Source: Bacteroidetes bacterium GWC2_46_850 (GTDB taxonomy: Bacteria > Bacteroidota > Bacteroidia > Bacteroidales > Dysgonomonadaceae). Taken from it: DNA of 64,000 bases. The stretch's first letter is position 1, and each line of letters begins with the position of its first letter. The notes below the pieces were generated by a model. The model was not told the origin of the DNA and made no database searches. It saw only the letters and a program-made list of their open reading frames with translations. The stretch is from assembly GCA_001768325.1 (NCBI GenBank), contig MENQ01000021.1:186001-250000 (forward strand). Direction: 5' to 3'. Shown here piece after piece: positions 53,957 to 63,118 of the stretch. The position numbers were made by a program, and so were the translations under genes.

Positions 53957-53986
53957 TATTTATTAAATAGAAATATCGAATCTGAG

Positions 53987-54021
53987 AGGGTGGTAAAATT
54001 TATTTTTATCACCCTTTTTTT
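53987..54021 (+). terminator. Intrinsic terminator of the kdu operon
   Basis: AGGGTGGTAAAA (53987-53998) pairs with TTTTATCACCCT (54004-54015) with one G-T pair, followed by a run of seven T (54015-54021). It lies 30 nt after the transporter stop. Confidence 0.85.
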
Positions 54022-54121
54022 CGTCGGCCGCCCTTTTAGCCATACCAAACTCTTCAGTGATGGAATATTCTAAAGCAAGACATATAAATTACAAAAATAT
54101 TACATTTTCCGAAAAAAAATA

Positions 54122-54129
54122 TAACTTTG
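54122..54129 (+). promoter_or_regulatory. Candidate -7 box TAACTTTG of the AraC regulator gene
   Basis: It matches TAnnTTTG, 83 nt before the ATG at 54213. No clear -33 element is visible. The stretch from 54022 to 54212 shows no other structure I can support. Confidence 0.45.
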
Positions 54130-54212
54130 TTTGTTTCACATATTTGAGATAAGTATGGCTGTAATCCATCTCAAAAAGGGTTTTCTTTGTCTTATTGTTT
54201 AAATTGTACAAC

Positions 54213-55103
54213 ATGAATATAGATACCGGTTATATTATCCGAGAAATCACGCCGCTTTCTGACAAGGATTGTTTTTACATCGTTGACAGAAGAAAAAAAG
54301 AGTTTACTTATCCTTTACACTCTCACGCAGAATTCGAACTGAATTATATTGAAAATGCGGCAGGGGTGAGACGTATTGTGGGGGATTCAGTTGAGATAAT
54401 TGGGAACTATGACCTTACGTTAATCACCGGGGAACAGCTGGAGCATGTTTGGGAGCATTATCAATGTAAATCCGATAACATCAGGGAAATAACTATTCAA
54501 TTCTCATCAGATCTATTCTTCGGAAATCTTATCCATAAGAATCAGTTCGATTCAATCCGGAAAATGCTTGAAAAAGCAAAAAATGGGCTTAGTTTTCCGA
54601 TGGAATCGATCATGAAAGTATACAATATACTGGATACTTTATCTTCTGAAAAAGAGGGTTTCATGGCTGTGATCCGATTTCTTTCCATTTTGTACGAATT
54701 ATCATTAGCAGACAACTACAGAACTTTATCAAGTTCGTCGTTCGCTCACACAGAAGACAGCACCGACAGCCGTCGCGTAGTAAAGATATATGAATATATC
54801 AACGCTCACTACGAGCAACCAATCTCATTGGAAGAGCTTGCTGAACTGGTTGGCATGACACCGGTCGCTTTAAGTCGCTTTTTTAAATTGCGAACCGGAA
54901 AGACTGTTACTGATTACATCATCAATATCAGGTTAGGACATGCTACACGGCTGTTGGTGGATACAACAGATTCAGTTGCAGAAATCTGTTACCAATGCGG
55001 ATTCAATAATCTCTCTAATTTTAATCGGATTTTCAAAAAAAAGAAGGGATGTACCCCAAAAGAATTCAGGGAAAGTTATAGAAAAAAGAAAATGATGATT
55101 TAA
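54213..55103 (+). CDS. AraC-family transcriptional regulator
   Basis: A 296-residue cytoplasmic regulator. A TTG at 54195 extends the frame by six codons, but the ATG at 54213 is a more likely start. The N-terminal half is a cupin-like sensing domain (YPLHSHAEFELNYI, a possible ligand pocket, and LTLITGEQLEHVW). The C-terminal 100 residues contain two helix-turn-helix motifs (SLEELAELVGMTPVALSRFF and SVAEICYQCGFNNLSNFNRI). It stands alone, with its own -7 box, upstream of the third susC. It probably controls the beta-glucan-type locus, in place of the HTCS regulators used by the GAG loci. The ligand is unknown. Confidence 0.93.
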   Translation: MNIDTGYIIREITPLSDKDCFYIVDRRKKEFTYPLHSHAEFELNYIENAAGVRRIVGDSVEIIGNYDLTLITGEQLEHVWEHYQCKSDNIREITIQFSSDLFFGNLIHKNQFDSIRKMLEKAKNGLSFPMESIMKVYNILDTLSSEKEGFMAVIRFLSILYELSLADNYRTLSSSSFAHTEDSTDSRRVVKIYEYINAHYEQPISLEELAELVGMTPVALSRFFKLRTGKTVTDYIINIRLGHATRLLVDTTDSVAEICYQCGFNNLSNFNRIFKKKKGCTPKEFRESYRKKKMMI

Positions 55104-55539
55104 TATTTACATATGAATATGTATGACTGCACTCCGGAGGTGTAGATATTGCTGTAAATATCAACTTGAATTAATCGCATAAAAGTATCACTAAAGTAAA
55201 ACATAATACCCGCAAATTTATATAAATCCTTGTTCTTATTTTTTTAACCCTTTCTGGGATTACGTTTTAGTATCCTATCTGAATAATCGAGTAAAACTTA
55301 TTCCTCTTAACCACGACTTTTAGAACCCTCTTTGTGAATTATTTAATTTCTGATTTGTAAAATAAGCGTATCCAATGCCAATTTTACATATTTTGTACGG
55401 AAAGTATCAAAAAAGGATAAAAAAGCACTTGATGTGTTTGCCAGGTAACAATACTTTTGTATAGTTGATTTAGTGTTTATAATTCTTATATCATATTCAC
55501 AAACACTACAGCTCCAAACAAACACTTTAATTTCATATT
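55104..55539 (+). other. Intergenic regulatory region (436 bp) before the third susC
   Basis: AT-rich and without any credible gene. It contains a promoter candidate at 55430-55459. Apart from that I see no strong hairpin, no copy of the 17-nt HTCS motif and no tRNA. An operator for the AraC protein may be here, but I could not identify it. Confidence 0.6.
55430..55459 (+). promoter_or_regulatory. Promoter candidate of the third susCD operon
   Basis: TTG (55430-55432), a 19-nt spacer and TACTTTTG (55452-55459) fit the -33/-7 arrangement. The predicted leader is about 70-75 nt before the ATG at 55540. Confidence 0.6.
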
Positions 55540-58500
55540 ATGTCAAAAACTTTGAATTTTAATCAAAAATGCAGTGGGTATTTAGAGAGGTGCACCTGCA
55601 TTAATTTCCTTAAAAAAATTACGGTAATGGTACTCGTTTTTTTAGGGAGTTTCACATTTATTCAGGCAAGGGGTATATCCGGGACTGAATTAATTAATAA
55701 CCAGACCATCCCAATCACTGGTAAAGTAACAGATGTGAACAATGAGCCCATGATCGGAGTGACTGTCATCGTAAAAAATACCAACACAGGTACGGTTACA
55801 GACATGAATGGTAACTTCTCATTAAATGTAACTTCATCTGATGATGTAATAAGTATATCCTATTTAGGGTATAAAACGGAAGAGTTTCCAGTGAATAATT
55901 CGAGAACCTTCAGCATCACACTCCAGGAGGACGAAAAGTTACTGGAAGAAGTGGTGGTCATAGGATATGGTTCAATGAAAAAAAGAGACCTATCCGGCTC
56001 TGTGGCACAAGTCAAGGCCGACGAAATTCTCTCGGGTAATCCTGCGGCCAGTATCAATCAGGCTTTACAGGGACGCGTTGCTGGAGCCATGGTCAATCAA
56101 AACGACGGAGCACCGGGTGCCGGAATTAGTATGCAGATCAGAGGTACAAATTCGTTTTCATCAAACTCTCAACCACTCTACATCGTGGATGGAATTCCAT
56201 TTGAGGTACCTACCACACCCCGAAGTGCAGAAAATACCGATGGAAGTCTTGAAGCTTCTGCAAATGCCCTTTCGTTTATCAATCCGCATGACATTGCCTC
56301 CATAGAGGTGCTGAAGGATGCCTCAGCAACAGCCATTTACGGGTCACGTGGTGCCAATGGGGTTGTGCTTATTACGACAAAATCGGGAGAGAAGGGAAAA
56401 CCACGCATTGAGTTCACTTCCAATGTAAGCAGTTCAACTATCCGGAAACAAGTACCTGTTCTTGACGGCTATCATTATGCACTTTACCGCAATGAGCAAC
56501 AGGACAACGCTTTGCTCTACGACTCATCACCTTTTACCCAGTATGTATATCCTTCACCGGGTACCTGGAGATTTGATACAAGTAACGGAGAGGTTTTAAG
56601 TGCAAAGTACAATCCTTCACCGGAGGACTTTTTATCGCCTGGATGGAGGGAAGGTATCGATGAAAACGGGGGTACCTGGAAACAATGGGTAGAAGGTACA
56701 AACTGGCAAGATCAGATTTTCCAGACAGGTTACTCGCAGGAATATAACATGCTTATTTCAAGCGCCACAGATCGTGGGAATTACACCTTCTCAGGCAATT
56801 ATACCAGCCAGGATGGAATTATTAAAGGTACGGGGTTTGAACGCTATACATTACGTTCAAACACCAGCCAGAACATTTCAAAAAATATAACGGTCGGGCT
56901 TAATCTGAGCTACACTAACTCTACAACTGATTTCGCCAAAGGAAATTCCTTGGATTATAGTATCCTGCGTTCAGCGTTACTATATCCCTCTACAATTTAT
57001 TATGGTGATTTTTCACAGAGTGATGAGTTATTATGGTTGTCGGCGAATCCCCGTACATATGTGATATCTACGAAAAACGAATTGTCAAGTGTGAATATTT
57101 TTGCGTCTGCTTTTGCCAGCATCCGTTTAAATGACAACCTGGTTTTCCGTCAAAATTTGGGGTTGAGTAACTTTGAAAATCAAAGAAGCACTTATTCCAA
57201 TCGCGACACCGGAGAAGGAGCAATCGACAAAGTAAACGGAAAGGGAGGGTTAAGTGACAACAGACAATCACATACCGTAACTGAATCCATGTTGACTTAC
57301 AACCGGATTTTTGGAAAAATCCACAATTTGAATGCTGTGGCAGCAGTCACATATGAACATCGTGTAAATAGTGCTGAATCGATGACTGCGACACAATTTC
57401 CCACAGACTTGACTGAGAATTATGACATGGGTCTGGCGTTGGTTCCAGGCAGTCTTGTCAGTTCAAAATTTGAAAGTAAATTGTTCTCAATGCTGGGACG
57501 TGTCAACTATGTATTAAATGATAAATACATCTTTACAGCCAGTTTCAGACGTGACGGTTCCAGTAAGTTTTCCTCAGAAAACAGATACGCTAATTTTGCA
57601 TCCGGAGCATTGGCCTGGAGGCTCTCAGAGGAAGCATTCATCAAAAATCTGAATCTTTTTGACAACCTGAAACTCCGCCTGAGCTACGGTCAAACCGGAA
57701 ATCAGGCAATACCTGATTATCAAACCATGTACACCATGCGGGTAGCAAATTATCCCCTTGGAGGTTCCGAACACAGCGGTTTTGTGAGCGACCATGCTTT
57801 CAATACCAGTCTGAAATGGGAAACAACAGATCAGTATAATGCCGGGATCGATTTTGGTTTTTATAACAACCGATTGGGTTTTGTCATCGATTATTATTAC
57901 AAGAAAACCAATGATCTGCTGCAGAATGTAAAAACACCACAATCAACCGGCTATATTTCTCAAATAATTAACAGTGGTTACGTCACCAATGAAGGTTTGG
58001 AATTAACTGCAAATCTCGTTCCTGTCCAGAATAAATTATTTAATTGGAGAATCGACGCTAACTTGTCGTTCAATAGAAACAGAATCGGCGGATTGCTGGC
58101 AGATCAGTTCTCAAGCCGCCTCTGGTATAAGGCAGACAACGTTTTTATCCAACGAAACGGTTTGCCTATCGGAGCGATTTACGGTTATGTGGAAGATGGT
58201 TTTTACGACAATGAAGCGGAGGTAAGAGCTGACCCGACCTATGCTTCTGCAAATGCAAATGTGGTGAAATCGATGATCGGTGAAATAAAGTATAAAGAAG
58301 GATTGCATGTGATCGGAGACACAAATCCGGATTACATCTTTGGAGTTACCAATAATTTCGAATGGAACAAGTTTAACTTTGGCTTCTTTGTACAGGGAGT
58401 GATGGGGAATGATATATTCAATGGTAACCTGATGAATGTCACGCTGTTTAATACTACAAATATCCCAGTTGCAGTTTATGACTACCGATGGACACCTGAA

Positions 58501-58824
58501 ACCAAAGATATTGCCAAATGGCCCAAAGCCACCAATCAGGCAAAAAGAACCTGGCTTATCTCTGATCGTTATGTGGAAGATGGCTCCTATATCCGTTTGA
58601 AAAATATCAATATAGGATATACCTTCGATAACCCCAAATTTCTAAAAGGAATCAGAAGCATTAATCTGAATGCAAGTGCCGGCAACTTATTTACACTGAC
58701 CGATTACAGCTGGTATGACCCGGATGTAAACGCATTCGGCAATGATCCTGCCCGAAGGGGAGTGGATGTATATTCCTACCCGACAAGCAAAACATTCTCT
58801 TTTGGATTAAAAGTACAATTCTAA
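55540..58824 (+). CDS. SusC-like TonB-dependent transporter (third locus)
   Basis: A 1094-residue outer-membrane transporter with a rather long N-terminus: about 24 polar, Cys-containing residues before a signal helix (ITVMVLVFLGSFTFIQA). A carboxypeptidase-regulatory-like domain follows (ITGKVTDVNNEPMIGVTVIV), then a TonB-box-like segment (LEEVVVIGYG), a plug (ISMQIRGTNSF, PLYIVDGIPFE, DASATAIYGSRGANGV) and a barrel ending in FGLKVQF. The susD begins 18 nt later. With a glycan-binding lipoprotein and two GH5 enzymes downstream, cargo is probably a beta-glucan or related plant/microbial glucan, not a GAG. Confidence 0.95.
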   Translation: MSKTLNFNQKCSGYLERCTCINFLKKITVMVLVFLGSFTFIQARGISGTELINNQTIPITGKVTDVNNEPMIGVTVIVKNTNTGTVTDMNGNFSLNVTSSDDVISISYLGYKTEEFPVNNSRTFSITLQEDEKLLEEVVVIGYGSMKKRDLSGSVAQVKADEILSGNPAASINQALQGRVAGAMVNQNDGAPGAGISMQIRGTNSFSSNSQPLYIVDGIPFEVPTTPRSAENTDGSLEASANALSFINPHDIASIEVLKDASATAIYGSRGANGVVLITTKSGEKGKPRIEFTSNVSSSTIRKQVPVLDGYHYALYRNEQQDNALLYDSSPFTQYVYPSPGTWRFDTSNGEVLSAKYNPSPEDFLSPGWREGIDENGGTWKQWVEGTNWQDQIFQTGYSQEYNMLISSATDRGNYTFSGNYTSQDGIIKGTGFERYTLRSNTSQNISKNITVGLNLSYTNSTTDFAKGNSLDYSILRSALLYPSTIYYGDFSQSDELLWLSANPRTYVISTKNELSSVNIFASAFASIRLNDNLVFRQNLGLSNFENQRSTYSNRDTGEGAIDKVNGKGGLSDNRQSHTVTESMLTYNRIFGKIHNLNAVAAVTYEHRVNSAESMTATQFPTDLTENYDMGLALVPGSLVSSKFESKLFSMLGRVNYVLNDKYIFTASFRRDGSSKFSSENRYANFASGALAWRLSEEAFIKNLNLFDNLKLRLSYGQTGNQAIPDYQTMYTMRVANYPLGGSEHSGFVSDHAFNTSLKWETTDQYNAGIDFGFYNNRLGFVIDYYYKKTNDLLQNVKTPQSTGYISQIINSGYVTNEGLELTANLVPVQNKLFNWRIDANLSFNRNRIGGLLADQFSSRLWYKADNVFIQRNGLPIGAIYGYVEDGFYDNEAEVRADPTYASANANVVKSMIGEIKYKEGLHVIGDTNPDYIFGVTNNFEWNKFNFGFFVQGVMGNDIFNGNLMNVTLFNTTNIPVAVYDYRWTPETKDIAKWPKATNQAKRTWLISDRYVEDGSYIRLKNINIGYTFDNPKFLKGIRSINLNASAGNLFTLTDYSWYDPDVNAFGNDPARRGVDVYSYPTSKTFSFGLKVQF

Positions 58825-58842
58825 TTTTAATAAGACAAAAAG

Positions 58843-60606
58843 ATGAAAAAATATATCTTCACAGCAGGTATTCTCAGTTCTCTGCTTACGTTATTAATTT
58901 TTTCCTCATGCAGTGATATTTTGGATGTAAATGCTTATTCAAAAATCACCAATGAGGGTATTGAAGATTCCGACAAAGGCGCTGATATGTGGGTAATGGG
59001 CGCCTATAACGGACTATCCCGCATGTATGTATACGATGAGTTTCCCCGTTCCATTGAACTCGACAACGATTATGTGACCGGTCCAAGTTGGGCTTTCGGC
59101 GAGTTGGGAGCAGGCAATTTCCAGGGGGCGACCAATCAGTCGGACGCTGTTTGGAAATTGAGCTATGACCTGATTAACAGAACAAATGAGGCCATCTATC
59201 ACATAGAAAAGATGGGGAACGTTACAGAGGCAGCCAGAAATAACTGTTTGGGTGAACTCTATTTCCTACAGGCTTACGGCTATTTTCTCCTGGTCAGAGC
59301 GTATGGTGAAGTGCCCATCTTCGAAATGTCCATCAATCAGGGAAATGATCCCAATCAACCCCGTCAGCCAATTCCGGTTGTATACGCGCATATTATCGAT
59401 CTCTTAAAAAACGCCAAGGAGATGATCTACAAAAATACAAGTTCTTCCTATAAGGAGGGTCGTGTTTCTGCCGGTGCCGCGGCATCGCTACTGGCAAAAG
59501 TTTATGCAACGATTGCTTCTGCTGCCATGCCTTCCGGCACTGTGTATGTAAAGGGAGGTGTCCCCTTCAGCATGAACGGCAGTGTGAAAGTATTTACGCA
59601 ACCCCAAACATTGACCATAGAGAAACAACAGGTTGCAGGCTATGAAACATTCGATTATCTTGCGTATTATACACTGGCAAGAGATATCGCAAAAGACATT
59701 GTTGTCAGCAAATTATACGGTGATCATGAGCTTATACCCTATTCCATTCTCTGGAAAAAAGCAGGAAGAACCAGTAAGGAACATTTCTTTGCATTACAGA
59801 CAAAATCGGGTGACGATTACTATGGTGCATTGTTTAGCAGAGCCTATGTTGGACAGATTGTAAATGGCTATGTACCGAACGGAGGGGGATTGTCGCATGG
59901 TTTAAGAGATCACTGGTATAAATTATTCGAAAATCAGGATCTTCGAATTACAGAAGGAGTGATGCATCGTTTTGTACGTCAGTCGGATATCTCATGGAAT
60001 GGAGGGGGTTATTATCCCAATACGGATGAATGGAAGTTAAAAGCAAGAGGGCTGGATCCGGCCAATAATAAGGTGGCTGACCCAGTGGCGCCGTTTAACG
60101 ACGGACGTGACTACCGATCCGGAACCGGTGAACAATACCTAGCATACACCACAAAATACACAGATGTCACCGATCGCTCACTGACCCGAACCGATGCCAT
60201 GATGCCTTTGCTACGCTATGCTGATGTTGTCCTGATTTATGCAGAAGCATCAAACGAAGTAGATGGGTTGAATAACGATGCACTCAATGCTCTAAATGCA
60301 GTCAGGACAAGAAGCAATGCCACCCCCAGATGGTTTGGCTCTTCAGAGGATGGAGGTATCGAATCGAAGGAAGCGTTTCGCTCAGCAGTACTGGAAGAAA
60401 GAGCGATGGAATTTGCATTGGAAAGTGATCGACGTTGGGATCTGATTCGATGGGGTATCTATTTGGGAGTGATGAATGGTATAGGGACAGTAGATGAGAT
60501 AAATACGATTAAAATGCGGGAAGCAAAACATTTACTCTATCCCATCCCGCAAGATGAAATGCTGACCAACCAGGCCATCACAGAGAATAATCCGGGATGG
60601 AAATAA
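58843..60606 (+). CDS. SusD/RagB-family lipoprotein (third locus)
   Basis: A 587-residue surface lipoprotein (FSSC, Cys23, followed by SDILD). SusD landmarks are LGELYFLQAYGYFLLVRAYGE, RYADVVLIYAEASNEVDG, NAVRTRSNA, EERAMEFALESDRRWDLIRWG and the C-terminal LYPIPQDEM...NNPGW. It is the lid partner of the SusC at 55540. The gene for a glycan-binding protein follows 21 nt later, so these form one operon. Ligand inferred from the GH5 genes. Confidence 0.95.
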   Translation: MKKYIFTAGILSSLLTLLIFSSCSDILDVNAYSKITNEGIEDSDKGADMWVMGAYNGLSRMYVYDEFPRSIELDNDYVTGPSWAFGELGAGNFQGATNQSDAVWKLSYDLINRTNEAIYHIEKMGNVTEAARNNCLGELYFLQAYGYFLLVRAYGEVPIFEMSINQGNDPNQPRQPIPVVYAHIIDLLKNAKEMIYKNTSSSYKEGRVSAGAAASLLAKVYATIASAAMPSGTVYVKGGVPFSMNGSVKVFTQPQTLTIEKQQVAGYETFDYLAYYTLARDIAKDIVVSKLYGDHELIPYSILWKKAGRTSKEHFFALQTKSGDDYYGALFSRAYVGQIVNGYVPNGGGLSHGLRDHWYKLFENQDLRITEGVMHRFVRQSDISWNGGGYYPNTDEWKLKARGLDPANNKVADPVAPFNDGRDYRSGTGEQYLAYTTKYTDVTDRSLTRTDAMMPLLRYADVVLIYAEASNEVDGLNNDALNALNAVRTRSNATPRWFGSSEDGGIESKEAFRSAVLEERAMEFALESDRRWDLIRWGIYLGVMNGIGTVDEINTIKMREAKHLLYPIPQDEMLTNQAITENNPGWK

Positions 60607-60627
60607 TATGAAAATCTAATAAACCTC

Positions 60628-61875
60628 ATGCATATGAAAACTTTAATACTAAGATATCTTTCTATCACATTCCTGATGGCAATATTTTTCACTTCCTGTG
60701 ATGATATTGTGACATATGATGATGAATTTACTGATGAAACAGTGTCAAACGGTCCACCAGTAATCACCAGGATCAGCACGATTGAAAATCAGGATACCGA
60801 TACGACCCAGGGTAGTTTTAATCAGATGATCGTGATTCACGGACAAAACCTGACTCAGGTAAAATCCATACAATTTAATGATCAGTCAGTGGATCTTGAA
60901 GAGATCTATGCAGTGAATACCAAGATTGTGGTATCAATTCCAGGCACCGTACCGGATGAAATAACAAACAAGATTGTGGTCACAACGGAAAAAGGGAATA
61001 CCGAATTTCCCTTTAAAGTCGCCTTTCCTGATCTTATTATCCGCGGATTTGATTTCGACTTTGGAAATGCTGGTGAAACCATCGTTATGCAAGGTGAAAA
61101 CCTTTTATTGTACGATCTGACTCCCGAGAAGGGAGAGATCAAGATGAACGGTATTCCGGTCACCATCCTCTCTACAACAGAAGATGCAGTCACCCTGAAA
61201 GTTCCGGATGGAATTACAGACAATGCAACCGTATCGGTAAGCAGTAACAGGATAAAGAGTGTACTTGGCGAGGAACCCATTGAATTTACTTATCGTGATC
61301 GGGGTTTCAGCATTACAGATATGGGGCCGGACTATCTGACACATGCCTCAACGAAAAATTTTGCCACTGACGGTACAAAGGAAGGAGATCCAACTCCACT
61401 ATTCCCAGGGACATGCTTTTCAAGAATCAAAGGGACTGTCAACGGATACAGCACCAACCTGCTCATTTATAATTATCCTTTCGACACCCCTTCTGCGAAT
61501 CCCTTATTTGCAGACATGAGAACTAATCCGGGTGATTATGAAATCAAGTATGAAATCCTTGTCAAAACAGAATTCCCAATCACTGCTCCAGGCGATAGGA
61601 TCAGAATGGTATTAAATGGTACGAGAGCTACGAACACCCAGGAATGGATTCCGGTGCTTTCGGGGGTAGCTTATCACACCCACGATAAGTGGGTTACAAT
61701 CTCCTCCGATTTTGCCTATTACAAAACTGCTTCCGGAGGCAGTCCACTCTTTGAGACAGGGAATAAGTTCGTTTTTGCCTATATTCACGGAGCGGGAACT
61801 GTGGCACCTACTGACCTCTCACTAACCAATCTTCGGATTGCAAAGAAAGTGAATATTGTAAGAAAACAGATGTAA
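60628..61875 (+). CDS. IPT/TIG-domain surface glycan-binding lipoprotein (SGBP)
   Basis: A 415-residue lipoprotein (FFTSC, Cys24) followed by a strongly acidic segment (DDIVTYDDEFTDE) that signals surface export in this phylum. Starts at 60628 and 60634 are both possible. After a linker come two IPT/TIG Ig-like repeats (VIHGQNLTQVKSIQF; IVMQGENLLLYDL), then a beta-rich C-terminal domain of about 180 residues that should carry the glycan-binding site (aromatic residues in NTQEWIPVL and KWVTISSDFAYY). Proteins with this layout sit after susCD in beta-glucan and mannan loci. Only this locus has one; neither GAG locus does. Confidence 0.88.
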   Translation: MHMKTLILRYLSITFLMAIFFTSCDDIVTYDDEFTDETVSNGPPVITRISTIENQDTDTTQGSFNQMIVIHGQNLTQVKSIQFNDQSVDLEEIYAVNTKIVVSIPGTVPDEITNKIVVTTEKGNTEFPFKVAFPDLIIRGFDFDFGNAGETIVMQGENLLLYDLTPEKGEIKMNGIPVTILSTTEDAVTLKVPDGITDNATVSVSSNRIKSVLGEEPIEFTYRDRGFSITDMGPDYLTHASTKNFATDGTKEGDPTPLFPGTCFSRIKGTVNGYSTNLLIYNYPFDTPSANPLFADMRTNPGDYEIKYEILVKTEFPITAPGDRIRMVLNGTRATNTQEWIPVLSGVAYHTHDKWVTISSDFAYYKTASGGSPLFETGNKFVFAYIHGAGTVAPTDLSLTNLRIAKKVNIVRKQM

Positions 61876-61887
61876 GATATTGCTCTG

Positions 61888-61919
61888 GGGTGCTGTTGCC
61901 TTTGACGGCATCGGCACCC
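61888..61919 (+). other. Stable hairpin between the SGBP and first GH5 genes
   Basis: Arms 61888-61900 and 61907-61919 pair at 12 of 13 positions (one G-T pair, one mismatch) around a 6-nt loop. There is no T run after it, so it is more likely an mRNA processing or stability element, or a weak attenuator, than a terminator. The GH5 start lies 15 nt downstream. Confidence 0.6.
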
Positions 61920-61934
61920 TTAAACTGAAACCGT

Positions 61935-63071
61935 ATGCGAAAATTAATATTCTTTTTATCTTTTATAACCCTCATCCTTTTAGTCGGCTGTGAAAAGGGA
62001 GAAGAGTTAAAAACACCCACCGGCCCTGAGAATGGGAACGAGAATCCGGATCCCGACAATTCATACCCGAATGCGATGATCGAAAATTTCGGAGTCAATC
62101 TTTCCGGCGGTGAGTTCGGTGGTGTCTATCCGGGGGTAATTGGCACACACTATGGTTATCCCACTGCCAAAGATCTGGATTATTTTAAATCAAAAAAACT
62201 GACACTGATACGTTTTCCATTTAGATGGGAAAGGGTACAATATGATCTGAACGGACCATTGAACCCGCTGGATTTAGGCTTGATGAAAACATTTGTCAAA
62301 GCAGCCGAAGAGAGAAACATGCCGGTAATACTCGATATGCACAATTTTGCCCGTCGTTCTTTTGATGGCGGGAAAACACACACTGTGATAGGATCGGGGC
62401 CGGAACTTACCAAGGAACATCTGGCAGACGTATGGCAGAAAATTGCACTGGAATTCAAATCATATACAAACATCTGGGCGTATGATATTATGAATGAACC
62501 TTATGCGATGCCCACTACAGGGAGCTGGTTCGAAATTGCCCAGGCAACCATCCAAAGCATCCGCCAGGTAGATACCAAAACCCCCATAGTAATCAGTGGT
62601 GACCGTTACAGCTCATCTTACCATTGGGTACAGTTCAGTGATAATCTTAGAAATCTCAATGATCCGGCTGACAAGCTGATATTTCAGGCACACATCTATT
62701 TCGACAAAAACATGTCGGGCTCTTACGGAAGTTATGTGAACGGAGTTTTTGTACCCTCAACCTACGAGGCCGAGGGAGCTACACCCCAAACCGGAGTTGA
62801 CAGGATGAAACCTTTTGTCGAATGGTTGCGAAAATACAACAAAAAAGGGATGGTTGGCGAGTATGGTATTCCCGATGATGATCAAAGATGGAACACTGTG
62901 CTGGAAAATATGCTCATCTATTTGAGGGACAATGGGGTACCAGGCACATACTGGTCTGCGGGCCCAAGATGGGGATATTACCGGCTAGCTGTGCAGCCGA
63001 CGAATAATTATACCACTGACCGTCCTCAGATGAAAGTACTGGAAAAATATACCAAAACGGATCCCAAATAG
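61935..63071 (+). CDS. GH5-family glycosidase lipoprotein, endo-glucanase-like
   Basis: A 378-residue lipoprotein (LLVGC, Cys19) with acidic residues following (EKGEELK) and a Pro/Asn-rich linker, so probably on the cell surface. A GH5 (beta/alpha)8 domain starts at about residue 50: FGVNLSGGEFGGVYPG, LIRFPFRWERVQ, LDMHNFARR, DIMNEP with acid/base Glu188 (codon 62496), FQAHIYFDKNMSG and GEYGIPDDDQRWN with nucleophile Glu309 (codon 62859). It fits the cellulase side of GH5 rather than the mannanases, by the NLSGGEFG and HNFAR motifs. The subfamily is uncertain. It should make the first cuts in the polymer bound by the SGBP. Confidence 0.92.
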   Translation: MRKLIFFLSFITLILLVGCEKGEELKTPTGPENGNENPDPDNSYPNAMIENFGVNLSGGEFGGVYPGVIGTHYGYPTAKDLDYFKSKKLTLIRFPFRWERVQYDLNGPLNPLDLGLMKTFVKAAEERNMPVILDMHNFARRSFDGGKTHTVIGSGPELTKEHLADVWQKIALEFKSYTNIWAYDIMNEPYAMPTTGSWFEIAQATIQSIRQVDTKTPIVISGDRYSSSYHWVQFSDNLRNLNDPADKLIFQAHIYFDKNMSGSYGSYVNGVFVPSTYEAEGATPQTGVDRMKPFVEWLRKYNKKGMVGEYGIPDDDQRWNTVLENMLIYLRDNGVPGTYWSAGPRWGYYRLAVQPTNNYTTDRPQMKVLEKYTKTDPK

Positions 63072-63118
63072 AATCGAAAGAGAAACAAGAAAAAATATAA
63101 ATCAAATAATAATAGACA

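Noticed and set aside
55131-55138. Palindrome CTCCGGAG downstream of the AraC gene
   Set aside because: Only 8 bp, not flanked by a T run or a second copy; not enough for a terminator or operator call.
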